A stretch of 64,000 bases of DNA from Microbacterium esteraromaticum (GCF_016907315.1 NZ_JAFBBS010000001.1:3038001-3102000); one strand, 5' to 3'; positions 25,712 through 34,932 are shown, counted from the first letter of the stretch. Notes: generated by a model not told the origin, from the sequence alone. Made by a program: numbers and translations.

Positions 25712-26040
25712 TCTCGATCGACTGGATCGCCTTCCTCAACGTCTTCGGCGCCGCGCTGCTCGGTGCCGGATCGATCGTGCTCTTCTACGCCCTTGGTCTC
25801 CGGATGCTGGTGCGCGCGGGTCGTGTGCCGGTCGTGACCCCGGTGGAGTTCACCGACGCCATCACGGTGCTCTCCGAGAAGGAGATCAGGCGCGCCGCGA
25901 AGCAGGCCGAGAAGGCCGCTCGGAAGAGCCCGCTGAGCGAGGGCCAGAAGACGCTCGCCTTCATCGCCGCGATCGCGTGCTTCGCGCTGTGCACGCTCGC
26001 GGTCATCGGCGGCATCCTGCTCATCGTCCTCGGTCACTGA
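25708..26040 (+). CDS. Small membrane protein coupled to PiT transporter
   Basis: This 110-residue protein has two membrane helices (about 10-33 and 85-108) separated by a cytosolic loop that ends in a charged helix (KEIRRAAKQAEKAARK) resembling the PiT C-terminal coiled coil. Its ATG overlaps the PiT stop by four bases. The pairing and the matching charged helices suggest it is a partner of the transporter; that is inference, as I do not recognise the family by function. Confidence 0.8.
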   Translation: MISIDWIAFLNVFGAALLGAGSIVLFYALGLRMLVRAGRVPVVTPVEFTDAITVLSEKEIRRAAKQAEKAARKSPLSEGQKTLAFIAAIACFALCTLAVIGGILLIVLGH

Positions 26041-26091
26041 CGCGCCCGCGACCGCTGGGCGACGCGGCGCCGGCAGCTCTAGGCTTGGGCC

Positions 26092-27000
26092 ATGTCAGCC
26101 CCGTTCGCCTTCGGCAGCCACGACCCGGCCTCCCACGTGATCGTGCACCTCAGCGATCCGCATCTGCTCGCAGACGGCGGCCGGCTGGGGGAGCGCTACG
26201 ACGTCGAGCACAACCTGGCGCGTACCCTCGACGCGATCCGGGCAACCCACTGCGAGGCCGCAGCCATCGTGGTGACCGGTGACCTCGCCGATCTCGGTGA
26301 GCCGGATGCGTATCGCCGGCTTCGGGCCGCCGTCGAGCCCTTCGCGATCGACCTGGGCTGCCCCGTGATCTGGGTGGCGGGCAACCACGATGAGCGCCCG
26401 GCGCTGCGACAGCACCTTCTCGACCTGCCGCCCACAGAGCAGCCGGTCACAGGCGTCTGGGATCTGAGCGGACTGAGGCTGGTCGCACTCGACACCAGCG
26501 TGCCGGGCTGGCACCATGGCGACCTCGATGCCGGCCAGCTCGACTGGCTGGGCGACGTACTGAGGGAGCCCGCGCCGCACGGAACGATCCTCGCGATGCA
26601 CCACCCGCCGGTGCCGAGCCACATCCCGCTCTTCGACATCCTCGAGCTGCGGAACCAGGACGAGCTCGCGCGCGTCATCCACGGCACGGACGTGCGAGCG
26701 ATCCTGGCGGGTCACCTGCACTACTCCTCTCACGGAACGTTCGCAGGCATCCCAGTGAGCGTCGCGTCGGCTACCTGCTACACGATGAACGTGGCGCGAC
26801 CGGCGGTGGACGTCAATGGCATGGATGCCGCGCAGGCATTCCAGCTCGTGCACGTCTACCGCGACACGATCACGCACACCGTCGTGCCCGTCGTGGAGGC
26901 GCCCACCGGAGACTTCTTCACGCGCGAGTGGGCCGAGCGGATGGCATCCCTCACCCCCGAGCAGCGACTCGAGGTGTTCTCTCGCAAGCCCGGTCGCTGA
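26092..27000 (+). CDS. Metallophosphoesterase, CpdA-like phosphodiesterase
   Basis: This 302-residue calcineurin-like protein has all five metal motifs: DPH (22-24), TGDLADLG, GNHDE, the MHHPP block and GHLHYSSHG. The order and the HLSDPHL start match class III 3',5'-cyclic nucleotide phosphodiesterases (CpdA, Rv0805), which hydrolyse cAMP or other phosphodiesters; the physiological substrate is uncertain. TAGGCT (26080-26085) plus six bases to ATG fits a leaderless start. It stands alone between PiT and aspA. Confidence 0.87.
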   Translation: MSAPFAFGSHDPASHVIVHLSDPHLLADGGRLGERYDVEHNLARTLDAIRATHCEAAAIVVTGDLADLGEPDAYRRLRAAVEPFAIDLGCPVIWVAGNHDERPALRQHLLDLPPTEQPVTGVWDLSGLRLVALDTSVPGWHHGDLDAGQLDWLGDVLREPAPHGTILAMHHPPVPSHIPLFDILELRNQDELARVIHGTDVRAILAGHLHYSSHGTFAGIPVSVASATCYTMNVARPAVDVNGMDAAQAFQLVHVYRDTITHTVVPVVEAPTGDFFTREWAERMASLTPEQRLEVFSRKPGR

Positions 27001-27063
27001 AGCGTCATAGACTGGAGGCATCCCCCGAATCACTGATCGCCACTACCCCCACAAGGATGTGAC

Positions 27064-28524
27064 ATGGCCTCGTCTGAGCCTGTTGTTACCCGCACAGAGA
27101 CCGATTCGATCGGAAGCCTCGAGATCCCGGCGGATGCGTATTACGGCGTCCACACGCTGCGCGCCGAGCAGAACTTCCCCATCACCAAGCGCCCCATCTC
27201 GGTGTATCCCGACCTCGTGCGCGGCCTCGCGATGGTCAAGCAGGCCAGCGCTCGCGCCAACAAGGAGATCGGGGTCCTCGACCCCGAGAAGGCCGACCTG
27301 ATCGATGCCGCCGCGCAGCGAGTGATCGACGGGGAGTTCCACGACCAGTTCATCGTGGGCGTGATCCAGGGCGGCGCGGGCACCTCGACCAACATGAACG
27401 CGAACGAGGTCATCACCAACATCGCGCTCGAGATGGCGGGCCGCGAGAAGGGCGACTACTCGTTCCTGTCGCCGATCGACCACACGAACCGCAGTCAGTC
27501 CACCAACGACGTCTATCCGACCGCAGTGAAGATCGGCCTCTCGCTGAACCTCGTCTCGCTCCTCGACGAGCTCGATCTGCTGCGCAAGTCGTTCCTGGGC
27601 AAGGCGAACGAGTTCCACGATGTGCTCAAGGTCGGTCGGACGCAGCTTCAGGACGCGGTGCCGATGACGCTCGGTCAGGAGTTCAACGGATTCGCGACGA
27701 CCCTCGGCGAGGACCACAGCCGACTCACCGAGAACGCGTCCCTCCTCACCGAGATCAACATGGGCGCCACCGCGATCGGCACGGGCATCACGACTCATCC
27801 CGACTACGCGCCGACCGTGCTCAAGCACCTGCGTGAGATCAGCGCCCTCGATCTCAGCACCGCCACCGACCTCGTCGAGGCGACGAGCGATACCGGTGCC
27901 TTCATGTCGTTCTCGTCGTCGCTGAAGCGCAACGCCATCAAGCTGTCGAAGATCTGCAACGACCTTCGCCTGCTCTCGTCGGGTCCGCAGGCCGGCATCG
28001 GCGAGATCAACCTGCCCGCCATGCAGGCGGGCTCCAGCATCATGCCCGGGAAGGTCAACCCGGTCATTCCGGAGGCGGTCAACCAGGTCGCGTTCGCCGT
28101 CGCCGGCGCCGATGTCACGGTCACCATGGCCGTCGAGGGCGGCCAGCTGCAGCTGAACGCGTTCGAGCCGGTCATCGCGCACTCGATCTTCCAGTCGATC
28201 ACCTGGATGCGTCAGGCGATGTGGACTCTTCGCGTCAACTGCGTCGACGGCATCACCGCCAACCGCGAGCGCCTCGGTGCCATGGTGGGCGCATCGGTCG
28301 GCGTGGTCACGGCGCTGACTCCGTTCATCGGCTACGCGGCCTCCGCCGCACTCGCCAAGACAGCGCTGCTCACCAACCGCAACGTGGCCGATCTGGTCGT
28401 CGAAGCGGGTCTGATGTCGCGCGAAGAGGTCATGAAGCAGATCTCGCCGGCGCGTCTGTCGGGTCTCGAGACCGTGACGGCGGCGATCCCCGTGATCGCG
28501 GCGGAGGACCTCCCCGAGAGCTGA
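27064..28524 (+). CDS. aspA: Aspartate ammonia-lyase
   Basis: This 486-residue tetrameric enzyme converts aspartate to fumarate and ammonia. The superfamily signature GSSIMPGKVNP holds the catalytic serine loop; PTA in DVYPTAVKI and TEINMGATAIGTGITT are the other two active-site blocks, and together they fit aspartase better than fumarase. A TAGACT box at 27008-27013 gives a 5' leader of about 44 bases; AAGGATGT precedes the ATG. A perfect 40-base terminator palindrome follows. Confidence 0.93.
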   Translation: MASSEPVVTRTETDSIGSLEIPADAYYGVHTLRAEQNFPITKRPISVYPDLVRGLAMVKQASARANKEIGVLDPEKADLIDAAAQRVIDGEFHDQFIVGVIQGGAGTSTNMNANEVITNIALEMAGREKGDYSFLSPIDHTNRSQSTNDVYPTAVKIGLSLNLVSLLDELDLLRKSFLGKANEFHDVLKVGRTQLQDAVPMTLGQEFNGFATTLGEDHSRLTENASLLTEINMGATAIGTGITTHPDYAPTVLKHLREISALDLSTATDLVEATSDTGAFMSFSSSLKRNAIKLSKICNDLRLLSSGPQAGIGEINLPAMQAGSSIMPGKVNPVIPEAVNQVAFAVAGADVTVTMAVEGGQLQLNAFEPVIAHSIFQSITWMRQAMWTLRVNCVDGITANRERLGAMVGASVGVVTALTPFIGYAASAALAKTALLTNRNVADLVVEAGLMSREEVMKQISPARLSGLETVTAAIPVIAAEDLPES

Positions 28525-28536
28525 GCCCGGACCAGA

Positions 28537-28576
28537 CGAAGAGAGGTGGATGCCCGCGGGCATCCACCTCTCTTCG
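28537..28576. terminator. Perfect 40-base bidirectional terminator palindrome
   Basis: CGAAGAGAGGTGGATGCCCG (28537-28556) is followed directly by its exact complement (28557-28576). It separates aspA from the convergent hydrolase gene and can stop transcription from both sides. Confidence 0.85.
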
Positions 28577-28592
28577 TGTATACGCCGGGCGA

Positions 28593-29462
28593 TCAGCCGA
28601 GCATGCGGCAGTGCGTGGTCAGTTCGCCGATGCCGTCGACTCCGACAGTGACCGTCGATCCGTCGCGGAGGAAGATCTGCGGGTCGCGCGAGTACCCCGC
28701 TCCGCCGGGGCTGCCCGTGGAGATCAGAGTGCCCGGCTGCAGCGTGGCCGAGGAGGAGAGATGAGAGATGAGCGTGGCGACGCTGCGCACCATCTGCCCG
28801 GTGCTGGCGTCCTGCACCGTCTGTCCGTCGACGACGGCCCAGATGTGCAGATCCTGCGGGTCGGCGATCTCATCCGCGGTGACGACCACAGGGCCGGTCG
28901 GGGTGAACCCGTCGAACGACTTGCAGCGCGACCACTGCGCCTCGGCGAACTGGATGTCGCGGGCGGTGATGTCGTTGACCACGGTGTAGCCCCAGACGCT
29001 GTCCAGCGCCTCATCGGTGGAGAGGTCCTTCGCGGCGCGCCCGATGATCACGCCCAGCTCGGCCTCGTAATCGACCGACTCGCTGAGCGCCCGCGGCCAC
29101 GACGTGGTCGCGCCGTGCGCTCCCAGCGAGTTCGGCCACAGCGTGAACACGGTGGGTGCGGTGTCGGTCTTCAGCCCGAGCTCACTGGAGTGGGCGGCGT
29201 AGTTCAGGCCGACGGCCAGGATGATCGGCGGGGCGATGACTGCGGGACCGAAGCGCAGGTCTGCTACGGGATGCCGGGGCGCCCCGCCTTCGGCGAATGC
29301 GCCGCGGAGTCGCTCGAGCAGTTCGTCACCGCCCTCGATGAGCTGCTGAAGGGTGGTGGGGGCGGGAGAGAGGAGGTCGCTGACGAGGATCGCCTCGTCG
29401 CCGTCGATGACGGCGAGCTGCAGGGCGTCGGAATCGCGAGCGCTCAGGTGGGCGAAACGCAT
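28593..29462 (-). CDS. Fumarylacetoacetate hydrolase family protein
   Basis: This 289-residue metalloenzyme cleaves C-C bonds in beta-diketo acids or tautomerises/decarboxylates related ring-cleavage products. The metal-binding acids lie in DYEAELGVIIG and the preceding block, and VWGYTVVNDITARD is the family signature. An N-terminal ~70-residue domain precedes the catalytic fold, as in the YcgM/HpcE-like group. The exact substrate is not visible and no aromatic degradation genes flank it. TACCGT and six bases precede ATG 29462 (leaderless); the frame is open further upstream but overlaps the divergent PrsW gene. Confidence 0.88.
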   Translation of the reverse strand: MRFAHLSARDSDALQLAVIDGDEAILVSDLLSPAPTTLQQLIEGGDELLERLRGAFAEGGAPRHPVADLRFGPAVIAPPIILAVGLNYAAHSSELGLKTDTAPTVFTLWPNSLGAHGATTSWPRALSESVDYEAELGVIIGRAAKDLSTDEALDSVWGYTVVNDITARDIQFAEAQWSRCKSFDGFTPTGPVVVTADEIADPQDLHIWAVVDGQTVQDASTGQMVRSVATLISHLSSSATLQPGTLISTGSPGGAGYSRDPQIFLRDGSTVTVGVDGIGELTTHCRMLG

Positions 29463-29521
29463 GTCTCTACGGTACCGGGCGCGGTGCCGCCCGTGGCGGA
29501 GGCGGCCAATAGGCTTTGAGC

Positions 29522-30793
29522 ATGAGCTTTGGAGGACAGCCCCCGGCCGCGCAGCCGTCGGATCCGGTGTACGGACAGCCCCCGCGGCCGCTGCACCCGC
29601 AGCGGGGCGACTCTCGAGGGCCGTCGCGCGAGCCGTTCCCCACTCTGCTCGCTGGTCCGTCGGCGTATGCGCCGCCCACACCGGCCGCGCCCGCGCCGGC
29701 CCCGGCGATGCCCGCTCTCCCCATGCCCGCACGCCGAGGCCGCAGCGCGTCGGTCTGGGCGTTCGGCGCTCTGGGATTCGCGATGCTCGCGCTCATCGCC
29801 TACTTCGCGCTCTTCCTCGGCGCGGGGGCCTCGATCGTCGGTCTGGTGCTCGCGCTCGTACCGCTCACGATCGTGCTCACCGGCGTGCGACTCATCGATC
29901 GATGGGAGCCCGAGCCCAGGAGCCTCGTGATCTTCGCGCTCGCGTGGGGTGCGGTCGCAGCGGTCGGCATCACCCTGCTCGTCGACCTCGCGCTCACGCT
30001 CGCTGTCGGGCTGCGCACCGAGTTCTTCAGCGCGGTGATCCAGGCCCCCGTGATCGAGGAGATCGCGAAGGGACTCGGAGTGCTGCTGGTGTTCGTCATC
30101 GGCCGCAGAGCCTTCGACGGGCCTGTAGACGGGGTGGTCTACGGTGCCCTCGTCGGCGCAGGATTCGCCTTCACCGAGAACATCCAGTACTTCGGCACGA
30201 GCCTGATCGACGGCGGAGCGGGTCAGCTCACCCTCACGTTCGTGCTGCGGGGACTGGTGTCGCCGTTCGCTCACGCCATGTTCACCGCGCTGACGGGCTT
30301 CGCGATCGGCCTGGCCGCGCGCCGCGGTGCGACGACCGCAACGGCCCTGGGATCGGGTGCACTCGGACTGCTCGGCGCGGTCGCGCTGCACGCCTACTGG
30401 AACGGATCGTCGCTCCTGGGCGACTTCCTCGCCCTGTACCTGAGCACGCAGGTGCCGCTGTTCATCGGCTTCATCGTGGCCATCCTCGCGCTGCGACGGG
30501 AAGAGGCGCGCCTGACGCGCATTCGGCTCGGCGACTATGCCGCCGCGGGCTGGTTCACTCCGCAGGAGGTCGAGATGCTCGCCACGCCAGGGGGCCGGCG
30601 GACGGGTCTGCAATGGGCATCCGGTCTTCGCGGCGATCGTCGCGACGTCATGCAGCAGTTCATCCGCGACGCGGCCGCGCTGGCGGCCGTGCGGCAGCGC
30701 GCGATCACGGGTCGTGACCCACTCGCGGCGGCCGACGAGCACGCGCTGCTGATGCGGACCCGGGATGCCAGGGCGCGCCTGCTGGCGTACTGA
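29522..30793 (+). CDS. PrsW family intramembrane metalloprotease
   Basis: The first ~75 residues are Pro/Gln-rich and probably disordered and cytosolic. About eight membrane helices follow, with the PrsW/CAAX-protease-type motifs: EEIAKGLG (Glu179, Glu180), FTENIQYF and HAMFTALTG, which supply the metal-binding and catalytic residues. A ~100-residue cytosolic tail ends the 423-residue protein. In Bacillus, PrsW cleaves the anti-sigma factor RsiW; no anti-sigma gene is near, so the target is unknown. TAGGCT (29510-29515) plus six bases to the ATG indicates a leaderless start; a TTG lies six bases upstream. Confidence 0.88.
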   Translation: MSFGGQPPAAQPSDPVYGQPPRPLHPQRGDSRGPSREPFPTLLAGPSAYAPPTPAAPAPAPAMPALPMPARRGRSASVWAFGALGFAMLALIAYFALFLGAGASIVGLVLALVPLTIVLTGVRLIDRWEPEPRSLVIFALAWGAVAAVGITLLVDLALTLAVGLRTEFFSAVIQAPVIEEIAKGLGVLLVFVIGRRAFDGPVDGVVYGALVGAGFAFTENIQYFGTSLIDGGAGQLTLTFVLRGLVSPFAHAMFTALTGFAIGLAARRGATTATALGSGALGLLGAVALHAYWNGSSLLGDFLALYLSTQVPLFIGFIVAILALRREEARLTRIRLGDYAAAGWFTPQEVEMLATPGGRRTGLQWASGLRGDRRDVMQQFIRDAAALAAVRQRAITGRDPLAAADEHALLMRTRDARARLLAY

Positions 30794-30818
30794 CAGCCTG
30801 TGACGGCTGCCGCAGACA

Positions 30819-30869
30819 GACTCAGCGCCCGGTGCTGCGGCGATGCCTGCGAGTCTCCCGGGCGCTGAG
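30819..30869. terminator. Terminator between PrsW gene and Cache-protein gene
   Basis: ACTCAGCGCCCGG (30819-30831) pairs exactly with CCGGGCGCTGAGT (30857-30869); the 25-base loop is GC-rich. It lies between convergent genes. Confidence 0.7.
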
Positions 30870-30933
30870 TTGATCTACAGACAGGGTGCCTCGCGCACTG
30901 TTCGAAGTCAAGACCCGCACGTGAATCCGGGGG

Positions 30934-31641
30934 TCAGACGCTCTCCACGATCACGTCGAGCGCGACGCCTGCACAGGACACACGGGGCAGCTCGGCGAGG
31001 CGGCTTCCCCGCACGGAGTCACCCGTCGCGCATCGCGGATCGGTGGACACCACCACGCGTCCGACGCCGTTGGTGAGGGTGACCTGATGCCCGAGAGCCG
31101 CGAATCGAGGAGTCAGCTCGCGCTCGACCTCGGAGACAAGGAGGTCGAGCCCGGCGACGCCGAGAAGCCGCCCGCCGGCGACCGCCGGGACGGCGATCGT
31201 GATGGTGTATTCATCGCTGCACAGGTAGTCGACGTAGGGTCCGGCGACGTGCGGCTGGCCTGTGCTCATCGGCACGCGGTACCACTCGAGTTCGCTGTAG
31301 TCGATGTACTCCTTGTTCACGGTCTGTGAGGCGAGCACGAGCTTGCGGCCGTCTTCCCCCTGCCACCATGCCAGGTGGCTGTGCGCATCTGTGAGCAGGT
31401 CGATCGCCGCGATGAACCCGGCGCCGTACACGGGCACGTCGTCGAGCGCCAGGGTGCGTGCGGCGTACGGCTCGACGACGGCGTCCAGGCGGGGGCGCGT
31501 CAGAGATCCCTCGCTCAGAAGCTGGGCGAGCTCCTGCGCACAGGGACCGACCCAGCTGTCGAGCATGCGGATAGGAGCGCCGAAGTAGTCCTCGACGATC
31601 CGGGCGGCGTCGGCGGGGGCTGTGGTGGTCTGGGTGCTCAT
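30934..31641 (-). CDS. Cytosolic Cache/PDC sensor-domain protein
   Basis: This 235-residue protein is a stand-alone Cache (PDC) ligand-binding domain: a long N-terminal helix (about 10-60) and then the membrane-distal and a partial second sensor module. Residues recall the dCache amino-acid/amine pocket: W120-Y121, Y136 and D166, while the position of the carboxylate-binding Arg (two before the Trp) is Leu118. There is no signal peptide and no membrane helix, which is unusual for a fold that normally sits outside the cell in chemoreceptors and kinases. GGAGGACGCG precedes the ATG. It follows the GntR gene on the same strand after 85 bases and is divergent from the polyamine-type ABC importer, so a role in sensing the imported solute is plausible. 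Confidence 0.75.
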   Translation of the reverse strand: MSTQTTTAPADAARIVEDYFGAPIRMLDSWVGPCAQELAQLLSEGSLTRPRLDAVVEPYAARTLALDDVPVYGAGFIAAIDLLTDAHSHLAWWQGEDGRKLVLASQTVNKEYIDYSELEWYRVPMSTGQPHVAGPYVDYLCSDEYTITIAVPAVAGGRLLGVAGLDLLVSEVERELTPRFAALGHQVTLTNGVGRVVVSTDPRCATGDSVRGSRLAELPRVSCAGVALDVIVESV

Positions 31642-31726
31642 CGCGTCCTCCAGTGCACGTCGATGGAACTGCTTGAGGGGATAGGGCGGGTCGAGGGGGA
31701 CCGATCCGTCCGAGAGAGGGAATGGG

Positions 31727-32518
31727 TCATGGGATGCCAGGTGGCGAGCTCTGCAGGTGGATCAGCGCGTCGATGACATCGGCGACCAGCTGCTCGGTTC
31801 GCGAGCCCGCCGCCTCCGGATCGTTCTGCTCGACAGCGGCGATGATGCCCGCGAGAGAGGCGGACTGCGTCTGAAGGCCGGCATCATCGGGGGCGGCGAG
31901 CCGCAGATACGGCGAGAACTCGGCCTGCAGCTTCATCTGCTCACGGGTGAGCCTGGCCGACTGGCTCAGAGAGACGAGCTCGACCAGTACGTCGTCGAGC
32001 ACGCGACGCTGCTGGTCGACATCGAGATCCTCGAGCCGCTCCAGCCGCCGCAGAACCCTGTTCGCCTCACTGGGATCGGCGCGGCGGGCGGCGAGGCGGA
32101 CGGCCGCGGCGGTGATGGCGCTGTAGTGCGCGCCCATGTCGCGCAGCGCCAGGCGTGAGGTGTGAAGCAGGGCGGTGTGGGCGAACGCGAGAGGGTCGGC
32201 GTCGTCGACGACGAAGCTGCCGCCGTTGCGTCCGCGCCGGGTCACGATCAGCCCCTGTCCTCGAAGGGTGAGCAGCGCCTCGCGCACGGTGACGGGGGCG
32301 ACGCCGAAGCTGCGGGCGAGCTCGGATTCAGAGGGGAGGCGCTCTCCGGCCCGCAGGTGTCCGCGGTGGATCGCGTCGACCAGACGCCGCTCGACGAGCT
32401 CAGCCCTGCCCTCGTCGCCGATGGGCTGGAAGAGGGCGCCCTGCAGACGATGCGGATGACGGCTGCGCTGAAGATCCTGCTCGGTGCGGGCACCGGGGGA
32501 GGAGGTCAGCGATTCCAT
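31727..32518 (-). CDS. GntR family (FadR-like) transcriptional regulator
   Basis: This 263-residue regulator has a winged helix-turn-helix at about residues 37-105 (GERLPSESELARSFGVAPVTVREALLTLRGQGL). The C-terminal all-helical domain resembles FCD, but the metal-binding histidines typical of FCD domains are absent: the usual Phe-His pair reads VLVELV, and the later helices carry no His. It is divergent from the ABC importer across a 105-base AT-rich gap and is followed by the Cache protein, so it most likely controls the importer and itself. The first ~30 residues before the HTH are variable. Confidence 0.88.
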   Translation of the reverse strand: MESLTSSPGARTEQDLQRSRHPHRLQGALFQPIGDEGRAELVERRLVDAIHRGHLRAGERLPSESELARSFGVAPVTVREALLTLRGQGLIVTRRGRNGGSFVVDDADPLAFAHTALLHTSRLALRDMGAHYSAITAAAVRLAARRADPSEANRVLRRLERLEDLDVDQQRRVLDDVLVELVSLSQSARLTREQMKLQAEFSPYLRLAAPDDAGLQTQSASLAGIIAAVEQNDPEAAGSRTEQLVADVIDALIHLQSSPPGIP

Positions 32519-32552
32519 TCCTGGATTCTTCCACGAGTGCGCGTCGAGAAGA

Positions 32553-32592
32553 AGACTTGAAATATGACCTACGGTTTTATATGTTTAGTCCA
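32553..32592. promoter_or_regulatory. AT-rich divergent control region of the GntR/ABC module
   Basis: This is the most AT-rich patch of the window (AAATATGACC ... TTTTATATGTTT), in the 105-base gap between the GntR gene and the importer. ATAT-containing half-sites face each other imperfectly, as expected for a GntR operator over the promoters. I cannot fix the exact operator. Confidence 0.5.
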
Positions 32593-32623
32593 CCTTCCGA
32601 GTCGATGAGGATCGAGGAGCACG

Positions 32624-33694
32624 ATGACGACTGCCGCGATGGCCACTGATGCCGCGAGCGACACCTCCGCCGAGGGCAGCGTGTCGCTGACCGGCCTTAC
32701 CAAGTCCTTCGGCGAGTTCACCGCCGTGCGCGACCTCGATCTGCACGTGGCGCCGGGGGAGTTCCTCTCGATGCTCGGTCCATCGGGGTCCGGCAAGACC
32801 ACGGTGCTGCGGATCATCGCAGGCTTCGAGGAGGCGACCTCTGGCATGGTGCGGCTCTCGGGTGTCGATGTCACCCGTACTCCGCCCCACGCCCGCGACG
32901 TCAACACGGTCTTCCAGGACTACGCCCTGTTCCCGCACATGACCATCGCCGAGAACGTCGGCTACGGCCTGCGGGTCAAAGGCACGAGCAAGAGCGAGCG
33001 CACAGAGCAGGTGGCCGAGTCGCTGCGCCGCGTGCGCCTCGACCACGTGGCCGAGCGCCTGCCCCACCAGCTCTCCGGCGGCCAGCGACAGCGGATCGCC
33101 CTCGCCCGCGCACTGATCCTGCGACCCCAGGTGCTGCTGCTCGACGAGCCGCTGGGCGCCCTCGACAAGCAGCTGCGCGAGCAGATGCAGATCGAGCTCA
33201 AGCAGATCCAGCGCGAGGTCGGCATCACCTTCATCTTCGTCACGCACGACCAGGAGGAGGCCCTGACGCTCAGCGACCGCGTCGCGGTGTTCAACAACGG
33301 TCGCATCGAGCAGGTGGGCAGCGCCCGTGAGGTCTACGAGGAGCCGCAGACCGAGTTCGTCGCGCGCTTCCTCGGCCTGTCCAACCTCATCGGCGCCGAA
33401 CTCGCAGACGAGCTCACGCGAGATCGACGCACCATGAGCATCCGGCCGGAGCGCGTGCGCCTGCACGCAGCATCCGACGCGCTCGCGGACGGCGATGTGG
33501 GACTCGTCGGCACGATCTCCGAGGTCGTGTACACGGGACCGGCCACCCGCTACCTCATCACCTCGGACGCCGGCGTCGACATCATCGCCGAGCGCCCGAA
33601 CGCGCACCACCACGCCTCCGGCACCGGCGAACCCGGCCGAGGCGATCGGGTGCGCGCGACCTGGAACCCCGCGCACGCCGCGCGGCTTCCCTGA
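32624..33694 (+). CDS. Polyamine-type ABC transporter, ATP-binding protein
   Basis: This 356-residue ATPase energises the importer encoded by the next three genes. Walker A GPSGSGKT (52-59), signature LSGGQRQRIALARAL (from 150), Walker B LLLDEP and the H-loop FVTHDQEEAL are intact; the C-terminal ~100 residues form a TOBE domain, as in PotA/CysA-type subunits. The ATG at 32624 follows GAGGAGCACG. It is the first gene of the four-gene operon and is divergent from the GntR regulator. Confidence 0.93.
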   Translation: MTTAAMATDAASDTSAEGSVSLTGLTKSFGEFTAVRDLDLHVAPGEFLSMLGPSGSGKTTVLRIIAGFEEATSGMVRLSGVDVTRTPPHARDVNTVFQDYALFPHMTIAENVGYGLRVKGTSKSERTEQVAESLRRVRLDHVAERLPHQLSGGQRQRIALARALILRPQVLLLDEPLGALDKQLREQMQIELKQIQREVGITFIFVTHDQEEALTLSDRVAVFNNGRIEQVGSAREVYEEPQTEFVARFLGLSNLIGAELADELTRDRRTMSIRPERVRLHAASDALADGDVGLVGTISEVVYTGPATRYLITSDAGVDIIAERPNAHHHASGTGEPGRGDRVRATWNPAHAARLP

Positions 33695-33750
33695 ATCCAC
33701 CCCCCGCAGTACCGACACACTCGCGCACCGCGATCACGAAGGAGAGATCC

Positions 33751-34932
33751 ATGCGAAACAAGATCCTGGCCATCTCGGCCCTGGCCGCAGCTGCAGCCCT
33801 CGCGCTGTCCGGCTGCTCTGCCGCCAGCGAGCCCGGCGGCGGCGACGGCGGCCTCTCGATCGACGTCCCCGACGTTCCCATGATGGAGAAGCTCGGAGAC
33901 AACGAGAAGGAGGTGAACATCATCGCCTGGTCGGGGTTCGTGGAGCCCGCCTGGTCGGACGCCTTCACCGAGGAGACCGGCTGCACGGTCAACCGCCGCG
34001 TCGCGGGAACCAGTGATGAGATGGTTCAGCTCATGCGCACCGGCGACTATGACCTGGTCTCGGCCTCCGGCGACGCGAGCCTGCGCCTCATCGCCGGCGG
34101 CGACGTGCAGCCCCTCAACCTCGAGTTCATCCCGAACTTCGGCGACGACATCGTCGAGGGCATGAAGGGTCAGATCTACGACACCATCAACGGCAAGTCG
34201 TACGGCATCCCGATCGGCCGCGGAGCCAACATCCTGCAGTACAACAGCGAGGTCGTCACCGAGGAGCCCACCAGCTGGGACGTCGCCTGGGAGAAGGACA
34301 GCCCGTACGCCGGCAAGGTCATCGCGTACGACGCGCCGATCTACATCGCCGATGCGGCCGTGTACCTGATGGCGCACGAGCCCGACCTCGGCATCGAGAA
34401 CCCGTACGCGCTCGACGAGAAGCAGCTCAAGGCCGCTGTCGACCTGCTCAAGCAGCAGAACGAGATCGTCTCGGAGTACTGGGCCGACCCTGCTGCGCAG
34501 ATCACGTCGTTCGCCGGCGGAACCACTGTGCTGGGCACCTCGTGGGAGGTGCTGCGCAAGCTCACCGAAGACGAGAAGTTCAAGAGCGTGCTGCCGGAAG
34601 AGGGCTCCACCGGATGGTCGGATGCCTGGATGCTCGCCGCGAAGTCGAAGAACCCCAACTGCGCGTACGCATGGATGGACTACGCCTCCTCGCCGGAGGT
34701 CAACGGCGCGATCGCGATGAACTTCGGCATGGCGCCAGCCAACGCCGCGTTCTGCGACACCAGCGAAGAGGCGAAGGCGCACTGCGAGTACTACAACGCC
34801 ACGAACGAGGAGTACTTCAAGAAGGTGTGGTTCTGGACCACGCCGATCGAGCAGTGCATCGATGGTCGCACGGACGTCAAGTGCACCAACTTCCAGCAGT
34901 GGACCGACGCCTGGACGAGCGTCAAGGGCTGA
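33751..34932 (+). CDS. Polyamine-type ABC transporter, substrate-binding lipoprotein
   Basis: This 393-residue protein has a lipoprotein signal with the lipidated Cys22 (ALALSGC), so it is tethered to the outer face of the membrane. The remainder is a two-lobed periplasmic-binding fold of the PotD/spermidine-putrescine class (NIIAWSGFVEPAW..., DYDLVSASGDASLR, GANILQYNSE, and a late MDYASSPEV block). The class binds polyamines or related cationic or betaine-like amines; the exact ligand is not visible. AAGGAGAG precedes ATG 33751. Confidence 0.9.
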   Translation: MRNKILAISALAAAAALALSGCSAASEPGGGDGGLSIDVPDVPMMEKLGDNEKEVNIIAWSGFVEPAWSDAFTEETGCTVNRRVAGTSDEMVQLMRTGDYDLVSASGDASLRLIAGGDVQPLNLEFIPNFGDDIVEGMKGQIYDTINGKSYGIPIGRGANILQYNSEVVTEEPTSWDVAWEKDSPYAGKVIAYDAPIYIADAAVYLMAHEPDLGIENPYALDEKQLKAAVDLLKQQNEIVSEYWADPAAQITSFAGGTTVLGTSWEVLRKLTEDEKFKSVLPEEGSTGWSDAWMLAAKSKNPNCAYAWMDYASSPEVNGAIAMNFGMAPANAAFCDTSEEAKAHCEYYNATNEEYFKKVWFWTTPIEQCIDGRTDVKCTNFQQWTDAWTSVKG

